Notes: generated by a model from the letters alone, not told the origin. Numbered from the stretch's first letter, positions 26,728 to 36,519 are shown. The stretch is DNA of 64,000 nucleotides from Chitinophaga varians (GCF_014529945.1 NZ_JACVFB010000007.1:372001-436000), one strand, 5' to 3'. Numbers and translations are program-made.

Positions 26728-26755
26728 AATTCGTAATTCATAATTTGTAATTATA
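26728..26755. repeat. AATTCGT heptamer array, right arm of a palindromic element
   Basis: Four in-phase 7-bp units: AATTCGT, AATTCAT, AATTTGT, AATTATA. They end two bases before the aldo/keto reductase start and so occupy its 5' leader. Confidence 0.55.
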
Positions 26756-26756
26756 T

Positions 26757-27758
26757 ATGCAATATACACCAGCTACTGACAGGTATGATGCCATGATGTA
26801 CCACCGTTGTGGTAAAAGCGGGCTGCAATTGCCGGCCATATCGCTGGGCCTGTGGCACAACTTCGGCTCTATAGACAACTATGAAAATGGCCGTAGTATT
26901 ATCCGCAGGGCTTTCGACAAAGGCATTACGCATTTCGACCTGGCCAACAACTATGGTCCGGTGCCCGGCAGTGCGGAAGAAAATTTCGGCCGTATTCTCC
27001 GCCAGGATTTCACCGGTCATCTGCGTGATGAGCTGGTGATCTCCAGCAAAGCTGGTTACCTGATGTGGCCCGGCCCTTACGGCGACAAAGGCTCCCGCAA
27101 ATACCTTATCTCCAGCCTCGACCAGAGCCTGCGTCGTATGGGACTGGAATACGTGGACATCTTCTACTCTCACCGTCCCGACCCGGAAACGCCTATCGAA
27201 GAAACCATGGGCGCGCTGCACAGCATCGTGCAACAGGGGAAAGCGCTCTACGTGGGCCTGTCCAACTACACCGCCGAACAAACCAAAAAAGCGGTTGCCG
27301 TACTGAAATCACTGGGTACGCCCTGCCTGATCCATCAGCCCAAATACAGCATGTTTGAAAGATGGGTGGAAAACGGCCTGCTCGATGTGCTGGAAGCTAA
27401 CGGTGTCGGCTGTATTCCTTTCTCGCCGCTGGCACAAGGCCTGCTCACGGATCGCTACCTGAACGGTATTCCCGCAGGTTCCCGCGCCAGCAAGCCCAGT
27501 GGTTTCCTCCAGGAGAATGAAGTGTCTGAGGAAAAAATAGCCAAAATCAGGCAGCTCAACAGCCTCGCGCAGGAGCGCGGTCAATCCCTGGCGCAGATGG
27601 CGCTGGCGTGGATACTGAAAGACAAACGTATCACCACCGTGCTGATAGGCGCCAGCTCCGTAGCACAGCTGGACAACAACCTGGACACGCTCAGGAATGT
27701 ATCTTTCACTTCCGAAGAGCTGGAAAGAATAGAAAATATCCTGCACGGCCGGAGCTAA
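26757..27758 (+). CDS. Aldo/keto reductase (YghZ-like, L-glyceraldehyde-3-phosphate reductase type)
   Basis: 333 residues, TIM-barrel NADPH-dependent oxidoreductase. MYHRCGKSGLQLPAISLGLW followed by HNFG and DNYENGRSI is the characteristic start of the YghZ/Kv-beta-like branch. The tetrad is D in THFDLANNYG, Y in the same motif, K in VISSKAGY and H in FYSHRPDP. E. coli YghZ reduces L-glyceraldehyde 3-phosphate and detoxifies aldehydes; the same activity here is inferred. ATG 26757 or the internal M13/M14 could be the start. It is convergent with the Old Yellow Enzyme gene, 24 bp apart. Confidence 0.9.
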   Translation: MQYTPATDRYDAMMYHRCGKSGLQLPAISLGLWHNFGSIDNYENGRSIIRRAFDKGITHFDLANNYGPVPGSAEENFGRILRQDFTGHLRDELVISSKAGYLMWPGPYGDKGSRKYLISSLDQSLRRMGLEYVDIFYSHRPDPETPIEETMGALHSIVQQGKALYVGLSNYTAEQTKKAVAVLKSLGTPCLIHQPKYSMFERWVENGLLDVLEANGVGCIPFSPLAQGLLTDRYLNGIPAGSRASKPSGFLQENEVSEEKIAKIRQLNSLAQERGQSLAQMALAWILKDKRITTVLIGASSVAQLDNNLDTLRNVSFTSEELERIENILHGRS

Positions 27759-27782
27759 CGCCCCGGGCCGCAGGCCTATGTA

Positions 27783-28856
27783 TCAGCGGGGTTGGGCTCT
27801 TTCATATTGTACCGGCCATTTAACGCCGGTATCGCCCAGCAGATGGGCTGCCCGTAAAGGGAAATAAGGGTCGCGCAACAGTTCCCGCGCCAGCAGTACG
27901 ATATCTGCCTTTTCCTGTTCAATAACAGATTCCGCTTCCTGCGCGGTGGTAATCAATCCCACCGCGCCGGTGGCTATCTTCGCTTCTTTTTTAATGCTCT
28001 CTGCAAAAGGTGTCTGGTACAATGGCCCCACATTTATTTTCTGATGCGGCACCAGTCCGCCGGATGAACAATCAATCAGGTCTACCTCTTCCGTTTTCAG
28101 CAATGTTGCCAGTTGTGTGGACTGCTCCAGGTCCCAGCCACCGGGCGCCCAATCGGTAGCGGATATGCGTACCAACAGCGGCAGTTCCTTCGGCCATACG
28201 GCTCTCACCGATTCCACCGTCTGCAACAACATACGTATCCTGTTTTCAAAGCTGCCCCCATATTCGTCGGTACGCTGATTACTCAGCGGCGACAGAAAAC
28301 TGTGCAGCAGATAACCATGCGCCGCATGTATCTCTACTACTTTAAAACCGGCCTGTAACGCTCTGGCAGCCGCTTTCCTGAAATCGTTGAGCACCTCCAG
28401 GATACCTTCCTGCGTGAGGGCTAACGGCATCGGATATCCGTCGTTGAACGGAATGGCGCTGGGAGCATATACGTTCTCCCAACCACCGTCTGCCGGCGCC
28501 ACTTTACCGCTCCCCTCCCATGGCCTTCGTGTACTGGCCTTTCTGCCGGCATGTGCCAGCTGGATGCCCGGCACCGCGCCTTGTGCGGCAACAAAGGTGG
28601 TGATGCGCTGCAACATAGGGATGTGCTCATCTTTCCAGATACCGAGGTCCTGCGGGGAGATACGACCTTCCGGGGACACGGCCGCCGCTTCGGTGAGCAC
28701 CAGTCCGGCCCCGCCTACCGCGCGGCTGCCCAGGTGTACCAGGTGCCAGTCGTTGGCAAAACCATCCTCGGAGGAGTACTCACACATGGGAGATACCGCG
28801 ATGCGGTTACGCAGCGTGACGGTCCTCAGCTGCAAAGGAGTGAACAAATGCGCCAT
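27783..28856 (-). CDS. NADH:flavin oxidoreductase, Old Yellow Enzyme (YqjM/NamA type)
   Basis: 357 residues, FMN-binding TIM barrel. Key motifs: PMCEYSSEDG with the YqjM-type Cys near residue 25, IQLAHAGRKAS, and the substrate-site HAAHGYLLHSFLSP followed by SNQRTDEYGG. This group reduces activated C=C bonds of unsaturated aldehydes, ketones and nitro compounds. It is a single gene, divergent from the membrane protein gene at 28994. Confidence 0.93.
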   Translation of the reverse strand: MAHLFTPLQLRTVTLRNRIAVSPMCEYSSEDGFANDWHLVHLGSRAVGGAGLVLTEAAAVSPEGRISPQDLGIWKDEHIPMLQRITTFVAAQGAVPGIQLAHAGRKASTRRPWEGSGKVAPADGGWENVYAPSAIPFNDGYPMPLALTQEGILEVLNDFRKAAARALQAGFKVVEIHAAHGYLLHSFLSPLSNQRTDEYGGSFENRIRMLLQTVESVRAVWPKELPLLVRISATDWAPGGWDLEQSTQLATLLKTEEVDLIDCSSGGLVPHQKINVGPLYQTPFAESIKKEAKIATGAVGLITTAQEAESVIEQEKADIVLLARELLRDPYFPLRAAHLLGDTGVKWPVQYERAQPR

Positions 28857-28953
28857 GGGCTCTCGTTTTATCTGCTTAAAAATAAGCTATTCTCCCCGAA
28901 CCGCCATCTTATCAGGTGTTGTTAAAGTAATGCTAAAGGCTTTGTGCTGCATA

Positions 28954-28970
28954 ATAATATTCCATATTAT
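28954..28970. promoter_or_regulatory. Inverted repeat in a divergent promoter region
   Basis: ATAATAT and ATATTAT (7 bp each, 3-bp spacer) lie between the divergent oxidoreductase and membrane protein genes, 24 bp before the latter. It could be an operator; AT-rich composition makes a chance match possible. Confidence 0.25.
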
Positions 28971-28993
28971 CGCAACATTATCCAACTAGCCTT

Positions 28994-30265
28994 ATGCAAC
29001 AACCCCTGAATAGCCCCTCCACATGGCCGGTGATCAACCGGATACTTTTTCGTTTTTTTTCGATTTACCTGTTGTTATATCATTTCGCCGGATATATTCC
29101 CCAGACATGGTGGGACGATGCCGTTACACGCGCCGGTCGACTATTGCTTCGCAAAGACTATAATATTGAAGCATGGCCTTCCGGCAGTGGAGATACCACA
29201 TTTAACTATCTTCAGTTGTTCTGCCTGCTGCTCATCGCATTGACGGGATGCCTGCTCTGGTCCGTCATCGACAGAAAGCGCAAAAACTACGATAAAGTGC
29301 AGTACTGGGTGATGGTGCCACTCTGTTATACCTTAGCGATGGCCATGTTTAAATATGGTATGGCCAAAGTATTTCCCGGTCAGTTTTCTGAACCTTCGCT
29401 TTACAAACTGGACCAGCCACTAGGCGAAAGTTCTCCGATGGGACTGGCGTGGGCGTTCATGGGATACTCCCGTGGCTATACTATATTTTCCGGAATAGCC
29501 GAATGCCTGGGCGGTTTTCTGCTACTGTTCCGGCCTACCCGCCTGCTGGGCGCCCTGGTATGCATAGCGGTGCTGACCAACGTGGTGGCACTGAACTTCT
29601 GCTATGATATCTGTGTAAAACTCTATTCGGGCCATCTGTTGCTGACGGCCTTGTTCCTTATCATGCCAGACATAAAACGGCTGACCAGCTTTTTGGTATT
29701 GCAGCGGGCAGTCCCGGCTACCACTCGATATTATCCCGTATTTACCATCCGATGGAAACGATATGTCTTCAATGGCATCAGATATCTCGCGGTGGTATGG
29801 GTGCTGTGGTTCGCTTTCAGAACAGGGAGTTACGTTCACCATTCTGCTAAAAAACGGTACGCCCAGGGGCCTGTTTATGGCACATACGAGGTGACAAACT
29901 TCTCCGCCCTCTCCGCCAATGAACTAATGATGGATACACGTAACCCGCCTCTGTTGAAGAAAAAACGGTTACCGTGGGAAACGCTGTACTTCGAGAAAAG
30001 TGACCGTCTGGTGATTAATGATAAACAGGAGACAATAACCACCACCGTCGAATCCGATACGATAACGCATACACTAAAATGGATCACCAACAGCGCAGGC
30101 GACTCTGCTCACCTACACTATACTATTAGTGGAGATACGCTGACGTTGCTGGGTACTATTAGTAAAGACAGCGTGCGCATAAACCTGCGAAAAAAGGATA
30201 CTAACCGCTACCTGCTGATGAACAGAGGGTTTCATTGGGTGAATGAAGCGTCGTTCAACAAATAA
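28994..30265 (+). CDS. DoxX-like multi-span membrane protein with C-terminal beta domain
   Basis: 423 residues. About seven hydrophobic helices between residues 15 and 290 include a MAMFKYGMAKVFPGQF motif and a FSGIAECLGGFLLLFRPTRLLGALV segment typical of DoxX-like proteins. The last 125 residues are soluble and beta-rich, with repeated strand-turn patterns such as GTYEVTNF, resembling a small lipocalin-like sheet. Function unknown. The next gene starts 15 bp after its stop, so the two probably form an operon. Confidence 0.7.
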   Translation: MQQPLNSPSTWPVINRILFRFFSIYLLLYHFAGYIPQTWWDDAVTRAGRLLLRKDYNIEAWPSGSGDTTFNYLQLFCLLLIALTGCLLWSVIDRKRKNYDKVQYWVMVPLCYTLAMAMFKYGMAKVFPGQFSEPSLYKLDQPLGESSPMGLAWAFMGYSRGYTIFSGIAECLGGFLLLFRPTRLLGALVCIAVLTNVVALNFCYDICVKLYSGHLLLTALFLIMPDIKRLTSFLVLQRAVPATTRYYPVFTIRWKRYVFNGIRYLAVVWVLWFAFRTGSYVHHSAKKRYAQGPVYGTYEVTNFSALSANELMMDTRNPPLLKKKRLPWETLYFEKSDRLVINDKQETITTTVESDTITHTLKWITNSAGDSAHLHYTISGDTLTLLGTISKDSVRINLRKKDTNRYLLMNRGFHWVNEASFNK

Positions 30266-30280
30266 CCCCTACATTTGAAG

Positions 30281-30997
30281 ATGATCAAAGATATCGAAGT
30301 ACACCGGCAACAGCTGGCCACACAAGGATATACTGTACTGGAGGATATATTTTCCGAAGATGAAGTACAGACAATAGTACAACTGATAGCCGCAGCAGAT
30401 ACCAGTCAGACCGTATTCCGTAAAACGGCTGATCTGTTTGCCATCCGGCAGTTTCTGCAATCAGTGCCGGATGTACGAAGCGCTATTTTTTCCCCGGCGC
30501 TGCAATACGTTATTGATACGCTGTTGGGAGAAGATTATGTGCCGGTAAAATCCATCTATTTCGATAAGCCGGGACAATCCAACTGGTTTGTGGCATGGCA
30601 TCAGGACCTGACGATTTCCGTTCGCGAACGGTTGCCGGTAGAAGGCTTCGGCCCCTGGACAGTGAAACAAAACCAGTACGCCGTTCAACCGCCGTTGTCG
30701 CTGCTGGAAAACATTTACACCATCCGGCTGCACCTCGACGATACCGATGCGCAGAACGGTGCGCTAAAAGTGATCCCTGGTACACACTTACAGGGTATTG
30801 TGCGCCCGGACACTATTTCGTTGCAGGATACGCCCGAGGTAAGTTGCCCTGTAAAACGTGGTGCCATCATGATCATGCGGCCATTGCTGATGCATGCCTC
30901 CTCCCGTAGCACCAGCGGCTCCAACCGCAGAGTGGTACATATGGAATTCTCTGACAAACATCTTCCCGGCGGATTAATGTGGTCTGAAACAATTTAG
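30281..30997 (+). CDS. Phytanoyl-CoA dioxygenase (PhyH) family protein
   Basis: ATG 30281 gives 238 residues; the TTG at 30275 is unlikely. The iron facial triad of Fe(II)/2-oxoglutarate dioxygenases is visible: H107 and D109 in AWHQDL, and H205 in PLLMHASS; R216 or R217 in SNRRVVHMEF should bind 2-oxoglutarate. NGALKVIPGTHLQG is the PhyH core motif. The substrate is not predictable; relatives hydroxylate lipids, amino acids and secondary metabolites. Probably co-transcribed with the upstream membrane protein. A strong bidirectional terminator follows. Confidence 0.9.
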   Translation: MIKDIEVHRQQLATQGYTVLEDIFSEDEVQTIVQLIAAADTSQTVFRKTADLFAIRQFLQSVPDVRSAIFSPALQYVIDTLLGEDYVPVKSIYFDKPGQSNWFVAWHQDLTISVRERLPVEGFGPWTVKQNQYAVQPPLSLLENIYTIRLHLDDTDAQNGALKVIPGTHLQGIVRPDTISLQDTPEVSCPVKRGAIMIMRPLLMHASSRSTSGSNRRVVHMEFSDKHLPGGLMWSETI

Positions 30998-31047
30998 GGA
31001 TTTTTTGATGTACGATTTTTTGGTTTCGGGAGATCACCGAAGCGAGT

Positions 31048-31100
31048 AATAAATAAAAAGATCGAAGCGATTTGACATCGTTTCGATCTTTTTATTTATT
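31048..31100. terminator. Bidirectional intrinsic terminator
   Basis: 31048-31071 pairs with 31077-31100 (24 bp with one G-U; core AAAAAGATCGAA). The stem has A/T tracts on both sides and separates the convergent PhyH and SusD genes. Confidence 0.88.
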
Positions 31101-31139
31101 ATTTATTCATTCTTAAAATTTCAAAAATCAAACTCCAGT

Positions 31140-32948
31140 TTAGTATCCCGGATTTTGCGTCAGTACGGAGGTACCATTTTTTACGCTCAGGTCTATCTGG
31201 CGCTGCGGAATCGGATAATATTTATTCCTAACGCTGAAGTTGCCGGTGGCAATATCTGATGTGATCGTTCTCTCATAAGTAAAATAGCGGGTGATCTCTG
31301 TCTGTGCTAATCCCCATCTTACGAGGTCAAAGAAGCGATGGCCTTCCATGGCCAGTTCCAGCTTACGTTCGAAGCGGATGGCTTTCAGCGCATAATCTTT
31401 TCCGCCGCCGGTAAAGGCACCTGCCGGATACGGGCTGATGTGATAGTTGGCGGCCGGTTCGTCCGTATTTCCGCCCATAGGATCATCGGGATCGATATAT
31501 TCCTTGACCCATCCCACCGGATTGGCAGCGCGTTCGCGGACCATATTTACATAAGCTTCTGCCTTGTCGAGGTTACCGGTATTGGCCTGGCATTCGGCTG
31601 CCATCAGCAGCACATCGGCAAAGCGTATCAGTACATAGTTGATAGCGTTGCCTGGCGCCCAGGAGTTGCCGTCATAGAATTTATCCTGGTTCACCTGCAT
31701 GTACACATTTTTGAGGGCAGCATAAGGTCCTGCCGACTGCTGGTTGCGTACCCATGCCATGCCCGGATGCAGGCCCCAGTCGAGGAAAGGAATACCGCGG
31801 CGTCCAACGGTCCAGTCCAGGCGCGGGTCCAGATTTCCATGGTCTGGCATAAAAGCCACCGTATCGGGCACGCCCATATCATTTTTTACCGGATGCTGGT
31901 TGAAGTCGTCCAGGTAAGGCAGTCCGTCGTCATCTGTACGGAAAGAGTTCACCAGGTCCTGCGAAGGCTGATAAAAGCCGCAGCAGCTGAAAGGTCCGTT
32001 GTATGGATAGTTCAGCATCTGCCCCTGGTTAGCATTGCCGGTACCGCCGGAGCCGTCGTTGGCACTGTATTGTATAGAGAACACCGCCTCTTTGTTGTTT
32101 TCAGTGAAAGCGTCGAAGTTATCGTGGAAGTGTTCCATGAGACCGAATTTCACGCCTTTGGTGGTAACGCCGGAATTGATCACATCTTCCAGCAGTGGCG
32201 CGGCAGCCGCAAACTTGCCCTGGTACAACAGTGTTTTGGCGAGATAGGCCACGGCGGCCCATTTGTTGGCACGCCCCACTTCCTTTTGTGTTTCGGGCAG
32301 GTGATCAGCGGCATATTTAAAATCCGCTTCAATCATCGGCCAGATATCTTTATCATTTGGTACTTTGTAATCATCTACCACCAGCTTCTGGTAGTTGGCT
32401 GCATTTTCATCTACCCAGGGTACTTTATCAAACATCTTCTTCAGGTCGGAGTAATAGTGAGCACGGAGGAAACGGGCCTCTCCTGCCACCACCTGTTTTT
32501 CGGCGTCTGTCATGTCTGTCACTTTCGCGAGCACATGCAGGGTGAAGTTACAGCGACGGATACCTTCGTAATCTACCCGCCATTTGTCATTAAAGAAGCC
32601 GTTGCTGGAATTGGCGGCGAAAGTAACGATCTGCAGGATAGAAGCCGCATCGCTGGGGTCACTGCCTTTGTGTGCATCGCCACCGGCCACGCTGCCGTAT
32701 ATCCAGTTGTCCGGCGATACCGCATAGCCGCTGCCACCGGAAAGATTTTTCATATCGCTGTCCTGATAGTCCTGTCCGTCGAGTGCGCCATAGGCGCCAA
32801 TGAGCAGGGTGTTCACTCCCTTTTTATTGGTGAGGGCTTCTTCCTGTAGAGAAGACTGTGGTTCGCGCTCCAGGAAACTTTTGCTACAACCGGCCAGCAG
32901 CAGAGTTGTAAAAGAAGCGCCCAACACTATATGATAGAATGTTTTCAT
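31140..32948 (-). CDS. SusD/RagB-family outer-membrane lipoprotein (locus 2)
   Basis: 602 residues with lipoprotein signal ending at C21 (LLLAGCSKSF). GEARFLRAHYYSDLKKMFDKVPWV and the C-terminal KAIRFERKLELAMEGHRFFDLVRWG are classical SusD/RagB signatures. It should bind the nutrient at the surface and hand it to the SusC protein encoded 25 bp upstream. No glycoside hydrolase or peptidase follows, so the substrate is unknown. Confidence 0.95.
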   Translation of the reverse strand: MKTFYHIVLGASFTTLLLAGCSKSFLEREPQSSLQEEALTNKKGVNTLLIGAYGALDGQDYQDSDMKNLSGGSGYAVSPDNWIYGSVAGGDAHKGSDPSDAASILQIVTFAANSSNGFFNDKWRVDYEGIRRCNFTLHVLAKVTDMTDAEKQVVAGEARFLRAHYYSDLKKMFDKVPWVDENAANYQKLVVDDYKVPNDKDIWPMIEADFKYAADHLPETQKEVGRANKWAAVAYLAKTLLYQGKFAAAAPLLEDVINSGVTTKGVKFGLMEHFHDNFDAFTENNKEAVFSIQYSANDGSGGTGNANQGQMLNYPYNGPFSCCGFYQPSQDLVNSFRTDDDGLPYLDDFNQHPVKNDMGVPDTVAFMPDHGNLDPRLDWTVGRRGIPFLDWGLHPGMAWVRNQQSAGPYAALKNVYMQVNQDKFYDGNSWAPGNAINYVLIRFADVLLMAAECQANTGNLDKAEAYVNMVRERAANPVGWVKEYIDPDDPMGGNTDEPAANYHISPYPAGAFTGGGKDYALKAIRFERKLELAMEGHRFFDLVRWGLAQTEITRYFTYERTITSDIATGNFSVRNKYYPIPQRQIDLSVKNGTSVLTQNPGY

Positions 32949-32973
32949 GGTCTGTTTTTTAAATGAGCAACGA

Positions 32974-35900
32974 TTAAAAGGCCAGGTTCACCCCGATGAG
33001 ATACTGACGTTGATTCGGATACGCGCCTTCGTCCACGCCAAAGTCGGTGATATTGGAGCCACCGATTTCAGGATCTATACCGGAATATTTGGTGATGGTG
33101 AACAGGTTGGCCGCCTGTACATATACGCGAAACTTAGTGATGTGCAAGCGTGACAAAGCGCCGGCCGGCAGTGTATATCCGAGTGTTACGTTTTTAGCGC
33201 GCAGGTAAGCGCCGTTTTCCACCATATAGGAGTTGGGTACACCCTGGGTGCTGACAGAGCCATCCACTTCCTGAATGGGTGCTTTAGCATCTTTATGGTC
33301 GGGGCGCCAGGAATCGTACAGCGCTGTTTTGCTCTTCGCACTTTCAAACGATGAGTAGAAGTCGCGCCACCAGCGCACGTTGTTCCATATCTGGTTGCCA
33401 TGTGTACCGAAGAGGAAAATATTGAAGTCGAAATTTTTGTAAGCCACACCGATGTTGATACCGTAGGTGAAATCCGGGTTCGGGTTACCGAGGAAAGTGC
33501 GGTCTTCCGGCGTGATGCGGCCATCTCCGTTTACATCTTTGTAGCGGAAGCGTCCCATACCGGCGCCTTCCTGATAGAAAGCATCCGGGTTATTGGTGGC
33601 TTTCTTTACCTTATCGTCCGCATCTGTCACTTCCTGGGCGCTGTTCCAGAAGCCATCGATCTGGTAGCCGAAGAACGAAGAAACCGGGTGACCTACCGCG
33701 TTGCGGATGATGTTGCTGCCATCGAAGCGGCGGCTGTCACCATCGAAGTAGTCTACGCCGTCCGCGATCTTCATGATTTCATTTTTGTAGGTGGTCAGCG
33801 TACCGGTGACATTCAGTTTCAGTTTGTTGCTGAATTCCTTGTGCCATCCGACGGAGAAGTCGAAGCCATGGTTTTTCATCTGGGCGATGTTTACGAAGGG
33901 CTGTGCCGCCGTACCGGCGAGGCCGGGCAGTTCCGGGTTATAGAGCAGGTCTTTGATGTCTTTACGATAATAATCGATCGAGAAGTCCAGTTCACCTTTG
34001 AACAGGGACGCATCCAGGCCGATGTTGGCGTTGACATCGCTTTCCCATTTTGCATCGGGGTTACCGATCTGCATACCGGAGAAGCCGGCCGTGAGGCTGT
34101 TGTTGGTGCCGGCCAGGTCATAGTAGCTGGCGCTGCGTTTGCCGCCATAGAGGAAGTAACCGTTGTTGACGCTGAGGTTAAGCTGATTGCCCATGATACC
34201 CCAGCCACCGCGGATTTTCAGGTCGCTGATCCAGGTGAGTGGTTTCATAAACGTTTCCTCGGAGAGGCGCCATCCTGCTGTGATGGCCGGGAAGGTGCCG
34301 AAGCGGTTGTTGATGAATTTGGAAGAGCCATCGCGACGGATCGTAGCGCTGATGAGGTATTTATCACGGAAGGAGTAATCTACCCTGGCGAGGAGAGAAT
34401 ACAGTCCTTCCTGTTCGCGGTTGCTGTAGTTGGTTTGTGTACCGGTGCCGGTGCTGAGGTCCGGGAAGTTGGGATCGAAGGTAAAGTAGTCTTTGGTAGT
34501 ACCTCCCACCGAGCGTTTGCGGCTGTCGAAAGCTTCTGTGCCGGCCAGTATTTTCAGATCGTGCGCATCATTAAATCGCTGATGATAAGTCAGCGTGTTG
34601 GTCCATGTCCAGCTGTGGCCGTTGTTGGAGCCTTCCGAGTAAGAGTTGGAGGTATTGTTTTCCTTGTTCTCGTACTGCGGATAAGTGAAGGAGTGGGACC
34701 ACCCGGAATAGATCTCACCCCCAAAGCTGGTGCGGAAGGTGAGGTATTTCAGGAAGTCCACTTCCCCATAGATGTTACCAAACAAACGGGTGTTAAGGCC
34801 TTTGTTGTTTCTGGTGCGAGCTTGCATCGCTACCGGGTTCTGGGCATCTCCCAGGGCATCGCCCCAGGAGCCAGCAAAATTGCCCTTGATGTCGTACACC
34901 GGAATGATGCTTTGTTCGCGCATGGCGTGGCCGATGGCCGCGTCGGAGCTGTTGATTTCCACAGCAGGGTTTTCCGTCATCGAAAAAGCGAGATTTTCCC
35001 CCACTCTGATGTGATCAGTGATGTTGTACTGGGTATTGGAGCGGATCGTATATCTTTTCAGATAAGTGTTCAGCAAAGTACCCTGTTGATTAAAATAATT
35101 GAGGGAAAAGAGGTAATTACCGCGATCCCCGCCACCGCTCACGGCAACGTTGTGGCTGGTGATGGGGGCCGGGCGGAAGACTTCGTGATACCAGTCAGTC
35201 CCGGCCTTGTTGGCACGTACAATACGATAAAAGTTGTTATAATCATTTTGATCAGTAAAGTTGGGATTCACATAATATTTGGAGGGATCTACTGCGGGAT
35301 CTCCCTCCTTCGCGCCGTCGGGTGTGATATAGTCGGGAATGACCGGTGCGTTGCCATTACCATATTGCGGGGTATGTGGATTAAGGCCGGAGTTGGTATA
35401 GGCCATCCAGCGGAGCTGTGCCTGTTCCGTAGGATTGAGGGTATTCCAGACGTTGCCTTTTTTCGGATATTGGCGACCGTAGTATCCGTCGTAGTGCACA
35501 GATATTTTTCCGGTGCCTCTGCGGGTGGTGATGACGATTACGCCGTTGGAAGCGCGGGCGCCGTAGATGGAGGCAGCACCGGCATCTTTCAATACCTGAA
35601 GGCTGGCCACATCGTTGGGGTTGAGGTCAGCAATGTCTGTTGTCGGTACTCCGTCTACCACGTACAAGGGGGAGTTGGAGCCGAAAGTATTGATACCGCG
35701 GATCCTGATCTGGGGCGCTTCTCCTGGTTGGCCGGAACCGATGACTGTTACCCCGGATGCCTGTCCCTGCAGCTGTTCCGTTACCTGCGCCGTTGGTTGC
35801 CGGTTCAGTTGTTCGATGTTTACCACTGCCACAGATCCGGTGAGGTCTTTTTTCTTCTGGGTGGTATAACCGGTGACCACGATTTCGTTGAGGGCGCTGG

Positions 35901-36519
35901 CGCCTTCTTTCAGGATGAAGTTCACCAGCTGTCTATCGCCAACGGCTATACGCTGTGTCTCAAAACCGATAAAGGTAACTTCCAGTTGATCGTCGCTTCT
36001 GCCGGGCACGGAGATGCTGTATATTCCATCTGCGTTGGTAACGGTGCCGATGCTGGTGCCGGGTACTTTTACCGTTACGCCGGCGATGGGATTTCCTTTC
36101 TCATCTTTCACGGTGCCTTTCACCGGACGTTGCTGCAGCGGGCCTGATGACGTAGCAGGTGCTGTGGGCGCTGTTTTTTCGGTGATCATATAGAAGTGGT
36201 CCCGTAGTTTTTCGAAATGCAGGTTGAAGGGAGCCAGCGCTTTATGTAAAGCTTCTTCCGCCGTTTGGCAGCCGGCAACGGACACCTGTACCCGTTTGCT
36301 TTTCACCAGGTTGCTTTTGTAGGCGATGGATACGTTGAAGCGTTGTTCTATCAGGTGCAGCACATCTTTCAGGGAAGATTCATCGGGTTGGTCCATATTC
36401 CCCGGATGCGGGGGGACTTCAGGCATGCCGGCGGCAGCCAGGGCCGGGACAGCAACCGATTGTAACAAGAAATACAGGGCTAAAGAGGGCACTAACGCCA
36501 CACGTAAACCTCTTTTCAT
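32974..36519 (-). CDS. SusC/RagA TonB-dependent transporter with STN domain (locus 2)
   Basis: 1181 residues: signal region, STN domain (about 50-115, IEQRFNVSIAYKSNLV), a proline- and alanine-rich linker, carboxypeptidase-D-like beta domain (about 130-210), plug with the motif LKDAGAASIYGARASNGVIVITT, and a large barrel ending in AF. The STN domain means it can signal through the FecR gene just upstream. A long open frame exists on the opposite strand but is a composition artefact. Confidence 0.95.
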   Translation of the reverse strand: MKRGLRVALVPSLALYFLLQSVAVPALAAAGMPEVPPHPGNMDQPDESSLKDVLHLIEQRFNVSIAYKSNLVKSKRVQVSVAGCQTAEEALHKALAPFNLHFEKLRDHFYMITEKTAPTAPATSSGPLQQRPVKGTVKDEKGNPIAGVTVKVPGTSIGTVTNADGIYSISVPGRSDDQLEVTFIGFETQRIAVGDRQLVNFILKEGASALNEIVVTGYTTQKKKDLTGSVAVVNIEQLNRQPTAQVTEQLQGQASGVTVIGSGQPGEAPQIRIRGINTFGSNSPLYVVDGVPTTDIADLNPNDVASLQVLKDAGAASIYGARASNGVIVITTRRGTGKISVHYDGYYGRQYPKKGNVWNTLNPTEQAQLRWMAYTNSGLNPHTPQYGNGNAPVIPDYITPDGAKEGDPAVDPSKYYVNPNFTDQNDYNNFYRIVRANKAGTDWYHEVFRPAPITSHNVAVSGGGDRGNYLFSLNYFNQQGTLLNTYLKRYTIRSNTQYNITDHIRVGENLAFSMTENPAVEINSSDAAIGHAMREQSIIPVYDIKGNFAGSWGDALGDAQNPVAMQARTRNNKGLNTRLFGNIYGEVDFLKYLTFRTSFGGEIYSGWSHSFTYPQYENKENNTSNSYSEGSNNGHSWTWTNTLTYHQRFNDAHDLKILAGTEAFDSRKRSVGGTTKDYFTFDPNFPDLSTGTGTQTNYSNREQEGLYSLLARVDYSFRDKYLISATIRRDGSSKFINNRFGTFPAITAGWRLSEETFMKPLTWISDLKIRGGWGIMGNQLNLSVNNGYFLYGGKRSASYYDLAGTNNSLTAGFSGMQIGNPDAKWESDVNANIGLDASLFKGELDFSIDYYRKDIKDLLYNPELPGLAGTAAQPFVNIAQMKNHGFDFSVGWHKEFSNKLKLNVTGTLTTYKNEIMKIADGVDYFDGDSRRFDGSNIIRNAVGHPVSSFFGYQIDGFWNSAQEVTDADDKVKKATNNPDAFYQEGAGMGRFRYKDVNGDGRITPEDRTFLGNPNPDFTYGINIGVAYKNFDFNIFLFGTHGNQIWNNVRWWRDFYSSFESAKSKTALYDSWRPDHKDAKAPIQEVDGSVSTQGVPNSYMVENGAYLRAKNVTLGYTLPAGALSRLHITKFRVYVQAANLFTITKYSGIDPEIGGSNITDFGVDEGAYPNQRQYLIGVNLAF

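Noticed and set aside
31338..32849. A 503-codon open frame opposite the second SusD gene
   Set aside because: Antisense shadow of a clear SusD lipoprotein gene with no domain of its own.
33400..36147. A 915-codon open frame on the plus strand opposite the second SusC gene
   Set aside because: It is the antisense of a well-supported SusC gene, has no recognisable domain and reflects codon bias.
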